From an uncultured Flammeovirgaceae bacterium (GTDB lineage Bacteria; Bacteroidota; Bacteroidia; Cytophagales; Cyclobacteriaceae): a stretch of DNA of 64,000 nucleotides. The translations under genes and the position numbers were made by a program. This document shows positions 32,420 through 41,487 of the stretch, piece after piece. The DNA lies in assembly GCA_937883755.1 (NCBI GenBank), contig CAKZYA010000060.1:248001-312000 (forward strand). The letters run 5' to 3'. Each line of letters opens with the position of its first letter. The stretch's first letter is position 1. The notes beneath the pieces were generated by a model. It worked only from the letters and a program-made list of their open reading frames with translations. It had not been told where the DNA came from and ran no database searches.

Positions 32420-33556
32420 TTAACGCTTGGAAAGTTTGCTGCTCCGAAGCTCGCCGGGTGAACGACCTAGTTTATTTTTAAAGGCCGCATACAGGGCAGA
32501 TCTGGATTTAAATCCGGATTCCATGCCAATACCCTCGACAGAATATTTGTTTTCAGCATCACTTTCCAGGAGTTCCCTGGCCTTTTTAACTCTAAAATCA
32601 TTCACCCACTCATTAAAATTCTTTCTGAAATCTTGATTAATGATGGTTGATATCTTTCTGGGAGAAACCCCTACCTCTTTGGCAAAAGCACTAATGGTCA
32701 AGTCATGATCCAGGTAGTATTCATTTTCGGTCATCAGCCTTTCAATCAGCTTACCAGTTTCCTTATTTCTCTTTTCATCTACACTGCCTGTGTTGAGTTC
32801 CTTTTCTTTCTTCTTCAATATACTTTCAGGAAGTCTTTCAAATAAATTTGGATGCAAATATGCCTGATAACTCAGATAGTAGAGAAACACTGCAATAAGG
32901 CCAAAAATTGGGAAGTCAAAATCAGGGGAAAAACCAGTTATCCATACCACACGAAATAGCGCCACCCCCCAAAGAACAATCACTGGTAGAAGTAAGTAAA
33001 TCAAATTGAATAACCAATTAACCTGAAGTAGATTGTAATCGGAGAACTCATTTTGAACCAACGTCTTAAATTGCCTGATTTCCCTCCAAGAAATAAAAAT
33101 AACGCACACTGCAATAAGAAATGAATACAAGTTCAGACTAAAGTGAACCCACTTTACTGATGAGAGTTCGAAAGCTTGCACTATTGAAGATGATTCAAAG
33201 ACAAACAAGTATAAATTCAGCAGGGTAATAAGACTGATGGAAAGTGCTATTAGATAGTTTGCCTTCAAGAACAACTGATACTTATAGGAGTTGCCAAGTT
33301 TTTCAAGAACAAAATGGAAAAAGAGCACCGGAGTGAAGAGTATTACATGCGGTATGGCAAAATACTCTGCGAAATTGTATGATCCAATATGATCAAAAGG
33401 AGGAATTGCCGCAAATGCCATTAGTAAGAAGGTCAGCAGAAAAAGACCAAGAAGCGTGTTGGCAACACTCCGGTGTTTTTTTGCAAAAATATAAATAAGG
33501 GCCTGAATAAACCCCTGAAGTAATGCGGCCCAAACGATGAAATATATAATATCCAT
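32420..33556 (-). CDS. Membrane-anchored AraC-family regulator
   Basis: 378 residues. The first ~245 hold about seven hydrophobic helices, a membrane sensor layout common in Bacteroidota. The C-terminal ~110 are an AraC/XylS DNA-binding domain: TISAFAKEVGVSPRKISTII, NQDFRKNFNEWVNDFRVKKA, then GIGMESGFKSRSALYAAFKN and the LGRSPGELR end. It probably senses a signal at the membrane and controls nearby genes. The 260 bases upstream and 270 downstream show no gene or clear signal. Confidence 0.85.
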   Translation of the reverse strand: MDIIYFIVWAALLQGFIQALIYIFAKKHRSVANTLLGLFLLTFLLMAFAAIPPFDHIGSYNFAEYFAIPHVILFTPVLFFHFVLEKLGNSYKYQLFLKANYLIALSISLITLLNLYLFVFESSSIVQAFELSSVKWVHFSLNLYSFLIAVCVIFISWREIRQFKTLVQNEFSDYNLLQVNWLFNLIYLLLPVIVLWGVALFRVVWITGFSPDFDFPIFGLIAVFLYYLSYQAYLHPNLFERLPESILKKKEKELNTGSVDEKRNKETGKLIERLMTENEYYLDHDLTISAFAKEVGVSPRKISTIINQDFRKNFNEWVNDFRVKKARELLESDAENKYSVEGIGMESGFKSRSALYAAFKNKLGRSPGELRSSKLSKR

Positions 33557-33842
33557 AGTCCTTTAGAATGCAATAGTAAAGATAGAAATTGAGAATTTAT
33601 TTATATGAGTGCTGTAATTGGTACCTGGCGTACATCATGGGCTATTAGTGGACAGCTAAAACATTATTGCACAAGAATTATTGTTCCGAAATTCTACCTG
33701 TAACTGTCCGGAATCATGTTCAAAGCTTGTTTCTTGTCTTGGATTCAGTATTCCGAACAACCTGTTTTTTTATAAGACCATTCTACCCTGCAACTTTGTC
33801 CAAAAGCAGTAATAGCTAATGTTAAATCAAAAATCAATTAAA

Positions 33843-34475
33843 ATGAACACCATCAGGTTAGGGGATTTTGCCCCGAATTTTGAAGCTAACACCACCTTAG
33901 GACAACTAAATTTTCTTGAATGGCTAGGTGAAAGTTGGGGTATGTTAGTATCTCATCCTGCCGATTTCACTCCTGTATGTACCACAGAATTAGGTACTAT
34001 GGCAAAGTATCAAGAGGAATTTGAACGAAGAAATGTAAAGGTGGCTGCCATCAGTGTAGATCCGTTAGAATCTCATTTTGAATGGATAAAGGATATTGAG
34101 GAAACTTAAAATGCTCGTGTGGAATTTCCACTAATTGCCGATGAAAAACGTGAAATAGCGGAGTTGTACGGAATGATTCATCCCAATGACGATGCCACAA
34201 TGACTGTCAGATCGGTATTCATTATTGCGCCAGACAAAAAGGTGAAGCTCATTTTGACGTATCCGGCTTCTACCGGAAGAAATTTTGAGGAATTATTAAG
34301 GGTGGTAGATTCATTACAACTGACCCAGTATCAATCACTCGCCACACCAGCGAATTGGAAAAAAGGGGAGGACTGTGTTATTCTTCCTTCGGTGAGTAGT
34401 CAGGAGGCAGAAGACCTTTTTCCTCAAGGGTTTGTTGAAGTAAAACCCTACTTGCGACTGACTCCACACCCCTGA
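33843..34475 (+). pseudogene. 1-Cys peroxiredoxin with one in-frame TAA
   Basis: Two frames, to 34109 and from 34119, lie in the same register and together give a normal-length (~210 aa) Prx6-type peroxiredoxin. The first part has NTIRLGDFAPNFEANTTLGQ and the active site PADFTPVCTTELG; the second has FPLIADEKREIAELYGMIHP. Between them GAG-GAA-ACT-TAA-AAT interrupts the conserved IEET-Q-N stretch, so the stop most simply arose by CAA to TAA. No other damage is visible, so the lesion is recent, read through, or a sequencing error. A working copy would reduce peroxides. Confidence 0.85.
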
Positions 34476-34792
34476 TTTACAGTATAACTTTATCCATCAA
34501 ATACTTAAGGCACATAGTCTATGGCTGTACGCTTTAATGATGAAAGAAGCAACGAATTCATCTAATGTCTATAGTTACATTTTAGGGGGTATTGATCCTT
34601 TCAATACTCTTTTATTTAATCGGGTAATTTTGAGAAAGTTTGTTTTCTAGTAAGCTGCCGACCAGTTCCCTAATGGTTGTATCTGCGGCTTTGGCAGTAT
34701 GGATTCATCATTCATTTGAATTAAACACACTAACTATGATTGAGCTTATTAAGACAAAAAGAAATGATCTAGCAGTAGCACATTTGATTCCA

Positions 34793-35179
34793 ATGAGATT
34801 ACTTCTACTTCAAAAGATCATCAATGCGTTATTTCCCAAAAAGAAACTTATTGGTTTACTAACCGTCCTTGGCATCTCTATCCTATTCTGTTCTTGTAAA
34901 AAAGAACCTCTGGATACATATGAGTGTATAAACTATCAGGAGCTAAGCTTTGATGACCAGATTTTTCCTATCCTGAAGCTCAATTGCATGAATGGTTCAT
35001 GCCATGGTCAATTTGATGACTATGATTATGTCAAAAGATTCGTAGATAATAAAAAACTGCTCGGTTCTATTCAGCACAAGAAAGGATATAGTCCCATGCC
35101 AAAAAACGAGGCTAGGTTAGCTGATTCTTTAATTGTCAAAATATCTTGTTGGATACAAAAAGGCGCACCGAAAAATTGA
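34793..35179 (+). CDS. Lipoprotein with cytochrome c-like CxxxxCH motif
   Basis: 128 residues from ATG 34793; the frame is open to 34640, but the earlier residues do not look native. A basic start and hydrophobic helix end in ISILFCSCKK, a likely lipobox. The mature part has LSFDDQIFPILKLNCMNGSC then HGQFDDYDYV: C-x4-CH followed by a short loop, the form seen in planctomycete-type cytochrome c domains of Bacteroidota. Ends MPKNEARL..ISCWIQKGAPKN, again family-like. Probably a periplasmic heme-binding protein; ligand unknown. The 34476-34792 gap shows no gene. Confidence 0.6.
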   Translation: MRLLLLQKIINALFPKKKLIGLLTVLGISILFCSCKKEPLDTYECINYQELSFDDQIFPILKLNCMNGSCHGQFDDYDYVKRFVDNKKLLGSIQHKKGYSPMPKNEARLADSLIVKISCWIQKGAPKN

Positions 35180-35692
35180 GCACCGCACACATAATTTATC
35201 ACATTAACAAATCTATATCGAGAAGCAATAGAATATAAACTGTCTTCATTTGGAAAGGTCTGGAAATGGTGTTTATGAGTAGTCAGCAAGCATAGGGAAT
35301 GCATAAAACTTACCGCCTATCCAATAATAGCATTGGGAGGTGGGCTAAGAATCTTGTTCAATAGAAGAAATTGATTGAATCTCCAATTTGATTATATTCA
35401 TGGCTTATTGAAAGGTAGCGATGGAATTAATGGGAAGCAGACTACTTTTACTATTAACCTCTCGGAAGCTTTTTGAAGGAGAATTTGTTGTGCGGTGCTA
35501 AGCATTTACTGAGTTTGCGTAAATCTTTCTTAGCGAAATGATTTAAACGGAAGTGATCTAACTGACGGCTTGGTTGCTTGCCGTACCTCTAGAATAGAAA
35601 ATGTTCGTTTTATAGATTATTGGTAATTTCCTGCATTAGAAAATCTTTTTTCCACTATATTCGTTGACAAAACATATAGTATAGCCAATCAC
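35180..35692 (+). other. No intact gene
   Basis: About 510 bases without a convincing frame. A short plus-strand run near 35395-35477 reads HGLLKGSDGINGKQTTFTIN, which faintly resembles the end of a histidine kinase ATPase domain, then breaks at a stop; I would not call it a gene. The last 50 bases (TTGACAAAACATATAGTATAG, partly quoted) are a promoter-like stretch for the gene at 35693. Confidence 0.35.
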
Positions 35693-36079
35693 ATGCGTCA
35701 AGTTGTTTCCATAGTTTTATTGCTCACAATCGGTGTTAGCTCTTCAGGCTTCACACTAGTTAAGCATTTCTGTGGTGATTCTTTAGAGCAGGTTCAGTTA
35801 CACGATGTGGTAAAAAGTTGTTGTAGCGATAGCGATCAGGAAGAAATGCCCGACGATTGTTGCCACAACGAATTAGATCAGGCGCTACTCGATAGCTTTA
35901 GCTCGGATGTTGAACTTCAGTTCTCTCCGGTTCTCGCATTACTGGCTAGCTACATTCTTACGGATTATCTATCGCTTCAACCCGCACTCGAGGATCATTC
36001 TCACTTACTCACTGCCTTTCATTCCCCGCCCATAGCTGTCCCTGACGTATATCTCTGGGTACAATCTCTTCTTATTTAG
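35693..36079 (+). CDS. HYC_CC_PP family protein, metal-efflux associated
   Basis: 128 residues. It starts with a signal peptide (QVVSIVLLLTIGVSSSGFTL). The family motifs are KHFCGDSL (usually HYC), two CC pairs (KSCCSDSD, DDCCHNEL) and FHSPPIAVPD for the PP. This small family, found in Bacteroidota next to copper/silver efflux genes, is thought to be periplasmic and to bind metal through the cysteines; function unproven. It lies 120 bases upstream of cusA, and its stop codon touches the inverted repeat that covers the cusA start. Confidence 0.8.
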   Translation: MRQVVSIVLLLTIGVSSSGFTLVKHFCGDSLEQVQLHDVVKSCCSDSDQEEMPDDCCHNELDQALLDSFSSDVELQFSPVLALLASYILTDYLSLQPALEDHSHLLTAFHSPPIAVPDVYLWVQSLLI

Positions 36080-36204
36080 CATAATAGCAATTAGTCGACG
36101 GTCAATAGTCCACAGTTAGTAGTAATTGTTCGGGCTGTTTCTTTCCATCGACTGTGGTCTGTGGACTGTACACTTTTCTCTTAGTCTGAAAATGCTATTA
36201 TGCT
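36078..36204. repeat. 12-bp inverted repeat enclosing GTGGACT-type repeats, covering the cusA start
   Basis: AGCATAATAGCA (36078-36089) and TGCTATTATGCT (36193-36204) are perfect inverted copies. Between them lie AGTCCACAG (36108) and CTGTGGACT (36159), also inverted, within TAGTC/GTGGACT-rich sequence of a kind also present at 52673-52700. The left arm starts in the stop codon of the upstream gene and the right arm contains the cusA ATG (36200). Confidence 0.75.
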
Positions 36205-39200
36205 TAATCATATTATCAAGTTTTTCCTAGAAAATAAGCTGGTAACCGCCCTGCTGACGGTGGCTTTCGTAGGCTGGGGAGTGGCCGTAGCTCCTTTTAG
36301 CTGGTCTCTTGATTGGCTGCCCCGAAACCCTGTCCCTGTTGATGCAATTCCTGATATTGGGGAGAATCAGCAGATCGTATTTACCGAGTGGGTGGGGCGT
36401 TCCCCTCAAGATATTGAAGATCAAATTACCTATCCGCTCACCTCAGCTCTGCTAGGAATATCAGGTGTGAAAACTATCCGAAGCAGTTCTATCTTCGGAT
36501 TATCCAGTATCTACATCATTTTTAATGAGGACATAGAGTTTTATTGGAGTCGTTCTCGTATCCTGGAGAAGCTCAACTCACTCCCGGCGGGCACGCTTCC
36601 GGAAGATGTGCGACCGGCATTAGGCCCCGATGCTACTGCACTAGGGCAAGTCTTTTGGTACACTTTGGAAGGGCGTAATCCAGTAACAGGAGAACCAACG
36701 GGCGGATGGGATCCTCAGGAGCTACGTTCGGTGCAAGATTTCTACGTTAAATACGGCTTGGCAACTGTCGAGGGTGTGGCTGAAGTGTCTTCTATTGGGG
36801 GGTACGTCAAAGAATATCAGGTGGATATTGACCCCGTTGCCATGAAAAGCTACGGAGTGAATGTAGGAAGTATTATGCAGGCGGTACAGGAGAGTAACTT
36901 GGATGTTGGAGCCCGTACCTTGGAGTTCAACCGAGCAGAGTATCTGGTGCGGGGTCTAGGTTACATTAAAAATCTAGAAGACCTGGAAGAGTCAGTGGTT
37001 ACGGTGAATGAGAATACTCCAGTACGGATTAAAGACGTGGCACGAGTGCAGCTTGGTCCAGCTACCCGTCGGGGCGGATTGGACAAGGGTGGGGCAGAGG
37101 CAACCGGAGCAGTAGTAGTGGCTCGTTACGGGTCGAACCCGATGCAGGTCATTAACAATGTGAAAAGTAAAATTGAGGAAATTAGTCCGGGACTGCCTAG
37201 TAAAACATTGGCAGATGGTAAGGTCTCTAAAGTAACCATCGTTCCGTTCTACGACCGTAGCGGACTTATTCAGGAAACACTAGGCACCCTGGAAGAGGCG
37301 TTGAGCCTGCAAATTCTGATTAGCATTATTGTCATTATTGTTTTGGTGCTTAACCTTCGGGCTTCAGTGCTGATATCCAGTCTGCTACCCATTGGCATAC
37401 TGATGACCTTTATTGTGATGAAGTATGCCGAAGTAGACGCCAATATCGTGGCACTATCGGGTATCGCGATTGCCATCGGGGTGATGGTGGATGTAGGCGT
37501 GATCTTCACCGAAAATATCATTCGCCATCTGGAAATGCCGGAGAACGAGGATCGTCCGAAGGCTAAAGTAATCTACGAGGGTGCTACCGAAGTGGCTTCT
37601 GCGGTGATAACTGCTTTGGCTACCACCATCGTTAGCTTCATTCCGGTGTTTGCTTTGCAGGCTCAGGAAGGTAAGCTATTCTGCCCCCTTGCTTTCACTA
37701 AAACCTTTGCCTTGCTAGCTGCTTTATTTGTGGGCTTGGTGGTTATTCCTTCTTTAGCTCATGCTTTATTTTCCCTGAAGGTAGGTACTGGTCGCACTCG
37801 CCAAATCTGGAACAGTCTACTGGTTGGCTTGGGGGTAGTACTGTTATTTTTCGTTCCCTGGGCAGGAGTAGTACTGATACTATTGGGCATTTATAATCTT
37901 TTAGAGCACTGGGTTCCTGAGCACTTTCGTCAGTATTCTACTTATGTAATTGTTGGTATAGTGCTTTTAGGCGTGCTGTACGTTCTCACTCAGGCTTGGT
38001 TACCGCTGGGGGCTGGACGAAGCTACCTGGTAAATTTCACTTTTGTTGCGGGAGTCATTGCCATTGTACTCACCGCTTTATTGATAGTGGTTAGATACTA
38101 CGCTAAGCTACTGAGTTGGTGCCTGGCAAACAAGGGCAAGTTTTTACTAATTCCTTTGATAACGCTGCTCTTGGGAGTGCTCGCCTGGCAGGGATTCAAT
38201 ACTACATTTGGTTTTATCAGTCGTGGCTTGGAGAGCTTCGGAGCCAACGTGCGGCAAACGGTAGTCTGGGGTTCGCTAAGTGCTACTTTTCCTGGTTTGG
38301 GGAATGAGTTTATGCCGCCGTTGGACGAAGGCTCATTTTTACTAATGCCAACCACTATGCCTCATTCGGGAGTAGAAGAGAATTTGGCAACCATTCGCCT
38401 GTTAGATCAGCGAGTAGCGGCAATTCCCGAGGTTGAAATGACGGTAGGTAAGTGGGGGCGGGCGACCTCAGCCCTTGATCCGGCTCCCATTTCTATGTTT
38501 GAAAATGTAGTTAATTACAAGCCTGAGTATGTACTGGATGAAAATGGGTATCGGATGCGATTCGTCGTGGACAATGAAGGAAGATATAAATTACAGGTGG
38601 GTGATGAAGTATTTTGGTATGATAAAGAAGAAGAGAGGTTACTGAGGGAAATTGGTAGAAATTCAACAGAAATTACTACGCAGAAATTGGTGGAAACTTA
38701 TGGGAATAATTTCTCGATTTCTAATATCCATCAATTTCTAGTACCAAGTAAGGGTGGCAAATACTTCCGCCAGTGGCGCGATCATATTCAGTCGCCTGAT
38801 GACATTTGGGAAGAAATTGTTGCTACAACGAATATTCCGGGCATGACTTCAGCTCCCAAGCTGCAACCCATTGCTACTCGACTAGTGATGCTTTCTACTG
38901 GAATGCGTGCCCCCATGGGAATGAAGGTTTACGGTCCGGATTTGCCAACGCTAGAACAGGTAGGTTTGCAGTTGGAAAACTTGTTAGCCGAGGTGCCGGG
39001 CATTAAAGCCGCCTCGGTGTTTGCTGACCGGGTAGTGGGTAAACCTTATTTGGAAATTGATTTAAATCGTCGAGCATTGGCTCGCTACGGACTTTCGGTG
39101 CAGGATATGCAGACGTTCATTAGCGTAGCAATAGGTGGGATGCCGCCCAGCGGAAATAAGCTGACTACTACCGTGGAAGGGCGCGAACGTTATCCGGTGA

Positions 39201-40102
39201 GAGTGCGCTATGCTCGCGAGTTTCGCGATAATCCAGAAGACATAAAAAGTATCCTTATTCCTACTGCTACTGGTGCTCAAGTTCCTCTGGGCGAACTGGC
39301 TGAGTTGAGGTATGTCCGTGGTCCACAGAGTATTAAAAGTGAAGATACTTTCCTAGTAAGCTACGTGATTTTTGATAAGGAAGATAGTTACGCTGAAGTA
39401 GATGTGGTAGAACGGGCGCAGCAATACTTGAACGAAAAAATTGCTTCGGGCGAGTTTGTGGTTCCATCGGGGGTTAGCTATCGTTTTACAGGAAATTATG
39501 AGAATCAAATTCGGGCAACCAAGACCTTATCCATTGTCATTCCGCTGAGTCTACTAGCTGTCTTGCTTATTCTCCATTTTCAATTCAAAGACTTCTCAAC
39601 TACCCTAATGGTCTTTTCGGGTGTATTTGTGGCTTTTGCTGGTGGTTTCATTTTTTTGTGGTTTTATGGTCAAGAGTGGTTTCTCAATTTCAATCTATTT
39701 GGAGAATCAATGCGTGACTTGTTTCAGATTCATACTATCAATCTGAGTGTAGCAGTATGGGTTGGTTTCATTGCTTTGTTTGGTATAGCTACCGACGACG
39801 GGGTGTTAATTGGCACCTACTTGAAACAGATATTTACTGCTGATCAACCCAAGAGTGTTTCTGCAGTTCGCCAAGCAGTGGTGCAAGCGGGGAAGAAGCG
39901 GGTTCGCCCCGCTATGATGACTACTGCGACGACTATCATCGCTTTACTGCCAGTTTTAACCTCTACTGGAAAAGGTTCCGACATTATGATACCCATGGCG
40001 ATTCCTATCGTGGGCGGAATGCTCATTCAAGTGATGACCATGTTCATAGTACCAGTGCTGTATTGCTGGAGGCAGGAAATCAAAATAGAGGCTAGAAATT
40101 AG
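36200..40102 (+). CDS. cusA: CusA/CzcA-type heavy-metal RND efflux pump
   Basis: 1300 residues, longer than the usual ~1040. RND features are clear: PVDAIPDIGENQQIVFTEW, GRSPQDIEDQITYPLTSALL, the HAE/HME repeats, GIAIAIGVMVDVGVIFTENI in TM4 (metal/proton relay) and IALFGIATDDGVLIGTYLKQ. Two insertions explain the length: extra membrane helices around residues 535-635, and a soluble block around 780-880 (YVLDENGYRMRFVVDNEGRY). It pumps monovalent copper or silver, or divalent metals, out across the envelope with the TolC-like and CusB proteins coded next. Confidence 0.9.
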   Translation: MLNHIIKFFLENKLVTALLTVAFVGWGVAVAPFSWSLDWLPRNPVPVDAIPDIGENQQIVFTEWVGRSPQDIEDQITYPLTSALLGISGVKTIRSSSIFGLSSIYIIFNEDIEFYWSRSRILEKLNSLPAGTLPEDVRPALGPDATALGQVFWYTLEGRNPVTGEPTGGWDPQELRSVQDFYVKYGLATVEGVAEVSSIGGYVKEYQVDIDPVAMKSYGVNVGSIMQAVQESNLDVGARTLEFNRAEYLVRGLGYIKNLEDLEESVVTVNENTPVRIKDVARVQLGPATRRGGLDKGGAEATGAVVVARYGSNPMQVINNVKSKIEEISPGLPSKTLADGKVSKVTIVPFYDRSGLIQETLGTLEEALSLQILISIIVIIVLVLNLRASVLISSLLPIGILMTFIVMKYAEVDANIVALSGIAIAIGVMVDVGVIFTENIIRHLEMPENEDRPKAKVIYEGATEVASAVITALATTIVSFIPVFALQAQEGKLFCPLAFTKTFALLAALFVGLVVIPSLAHALFSLKVGTGRTRQIWNSLLVGLGVVLLFFVPWAGVVLILLGIYNLLEHWVPEHFRQYSTYVIVGIVLLGVLYVLTQAWLPLGAGRSYLVNFTFVAGVIAIVLTALLIVVRYYAKLLSWCLANKGKFLLIPLITLLLGVLAWQGFNTTFGFISRGLESFGANVRQTVVWGSLSATFPGLGNEFMPPLDEGSFLLMPTTMPHSGVEENLATIRLLDQRVAAIPEVEMTVGKWGRATSALDPAPISMFENVVNYKPEYVLDENGYRMRFVVDNEGRYKLQVGDEVFWYDKEEERLLREIGRNSTEITTQKLVETYGNNFSISNIHQFLVPSKGGKYFRQWRDHIQSPDDIWEEIVATTNIPGMTSAPKLQPIATRLVMLSTGMRAPMGMKVYGPDLPTLEQVGLQLENLLAEVPGIKAASVFADRVVGKPYLEIDLNRRALARYGLSVQDMQTFISVAIGGMPPSGNKLTTTVEGRERYPVRVRYAREFRDNPEDIKSILIPTATGAQVPLGELAELRYVRGPQSIKSEDTFLVSYVIFDKEDSYAEVDVVERAQQYLNEKIASGEFVVPSGVSYRFTGNYENQIRATKTLSIVIPLSLLAVLLILHFQFKDFSTTLMVFSGVFVAFAGGFIFLWFYGQEWFLNFNLFGESMRDLFQIHTINLSVAVWVGFIALFGIATDDGVLIGTYLKQIFTADQPKSVSAVRQAVVQAGKKRVRPAMMTTATTIIALLPVLTSTGKGSDIMIPMAIPIVGGMLIQVMTMFIVPVLYCWRQEIKIEARN

Positions 40103-40106
40103 AGGT

Positions 40107-40121
40107 GGCTGCCGCGCAGCC
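40107..40121. repeat. GC-rich palindrome after cusA
   Basis: GGCTGC-CGC-GCAGCC begins 5 bases after the cusA stop codon. It has no U-tract on either side, so it is not a clear terminator. It is much more GC-rich than its surroundings and shares the GGCAGCC/GGCTGCC string with one of the 14-nt insertions in the IS copy at 51811-52426. Confidence 0.55.
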
Positions 40122-40209
40122 GGAAGCTTAATACTAAAAATTGATGACATTGATTATGATAAAAAGTTGTAGAAAATTAAAAGTACATCGCCGAGCCTAT
40201 AGTTTCTCA

Positions 40210-41487
40210 ATGGGTCAGAAGAGTTTCTTAGTTACGTCAGTAGTAATTTTTGTGTCCTCCGTCCTCCAACTTCTAACTTCTAATTTCGCTAAAGCACAAG
40301 ATCAGCTAACTAATTATCTGAATATTGCTGCCGAAAATAACCCCCAACTGCAAGCACTATTTACTGAATATCTGGCTACTCTGGAAGAAATGCCTCAGGC
40401 TAAAGCATTACCTGATCCGCAGTTAATGTTTTCTGCCTTTTTACAACCAATAGAGACTAGGGTTGGCCCTCAGCGGGCTAGCTTATCATTCAGTCAAATG
40501 TTTCCTTGGTTTGGTACGCTCACTGCGAGAGAGGATGTTGTGGCTCAGCAAGCTGAAGCCAAATTACAGATGTTGGAAGATGCTAAGCAGGAATTATTCA
40601 AGCAGGTTAAGGTCACGTATAATGAATTATACTATCTCCAGGCAGCTACCAATATCACTCGGAGAAATCTGAAATTACTGGCTTCATTTAAAGAATTAGC
40701 CCGTGTCAATTTTGAAGGCGGACAAGTAGGTTTTGCGGATGTATTGCGTATTGAAATAGAAGAAGAGGGATTACAAAATAAGCTCCAGTATCTGGAAGAA
40801 AGCTACGAACCACTCATCACCCAGTTTGAGCAATTGCTTAACCAAAATCTAACGGAAGCTATCGTACTACCCGATTCGTTGTGGATGGAAGAATTACTAT
40901 TGACGAAAGACAGTGTGTTTCAGATAATCTTAGCGAATAATCCTCAGTTAGAAGCGATACGCTACCAGGCTCAGTCCTTTCAAAGTCAGGTGGTTGCCGT
41001 GCAAAAAATGAGTTTACCATCTTTTACTCTTGGTGGTAGTTACATCAACATTGGCTTTCATACTGATATGGAAGTACCTGATAACGGTCGGGATGCCATT
41101 CTTTTTCCTCAGATAGGGGTGCGCCTGCCATTGTATCGCAAGAAATACGAAGCGAGGGAGAAACAAGCGCAACTTCAAGAGGAAGCATTATTACTTCAGA
41201 GAGAAAGTATTCAAGATCAGCTACTCACGCAATTAGAAAACTTATACCGCGACTATCGGGATGCCCAACGAAGGGTACGGTTGAACCGTCGTTTAGCTGA
41301 TTTGGCTGAGCGTACACTTAATTTGCTACAAACCGAGTTCATGACTAACGAAGCTGATTTCGAGGAGATTATTCGGGCAGAGCAACAATTGCTAGAGTAC
41401 CAACTTAATTACGAGCGGGCAAAAGTAGAGCGAAATAACCATGTGTATAGTATTCAGTATCTAATGGGAAAAAGCTATGAAAAGTAG
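40210..41487 (+). CDS. TolC-family outer membrane protein (CusC-like)
   Basis: 425 residues from ATG 40210; an earlier ATG at 40141 is possible. Signal peptide: FLVTSVVIFVSSVLQLLTSN ending near FAKAQ. The mature protein has the two long coiled-coil hairpins of OEP/TolC proteins: QLTNYLNIAAENNPQLQALF, GGQVGFADVLRIEIEEEGLQ, and later YRDYRDAQRRVRLNRRLADL. It forms the outer membrane channel for the CusA pump. It overlaps the next gene by 11 bases. Part of the signal-peptide DNA (CTCCAACTTCTAACTTC) looks like simple intergenic repeat. Confidence 0.85.
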   Translation: MGQKSFLVTSVVIFVSSVLQLLTSNFAKAQDQLTNYLNIAAENNPQLQALFTEYLATLEEMPQAKALPDPQLMFSAFLQPIETRVGPQRASLSFSQMFPWFGTLTAREDVVAQQAEAKLQMLEDAKQELFKQVKVTYNELYYLQAATNITRRNLKLLASFKELARVNFEGGQVGFADVLRIEIEEEGLQNKLQYLEESYEPLITQFEQLLNQNLTEAIVLPDSLWMEELLLTKDSVFQIILANNPQLEAIRYQAQSFQSQVVAVQKMSLPSFTLGGSYINIGFHTDMEVPDNGRDAILFPQIGVRLPLYRKKYEAREKQAQLQEEALLLQRESIQDQLLTQLENLYRDYRDAQRRVRLNRRLADLAERTLNLLQTEFMTNEADFEEIIRAEQQLLEYQLNYERAKVERNNHVYSIQYLMGKSYEK

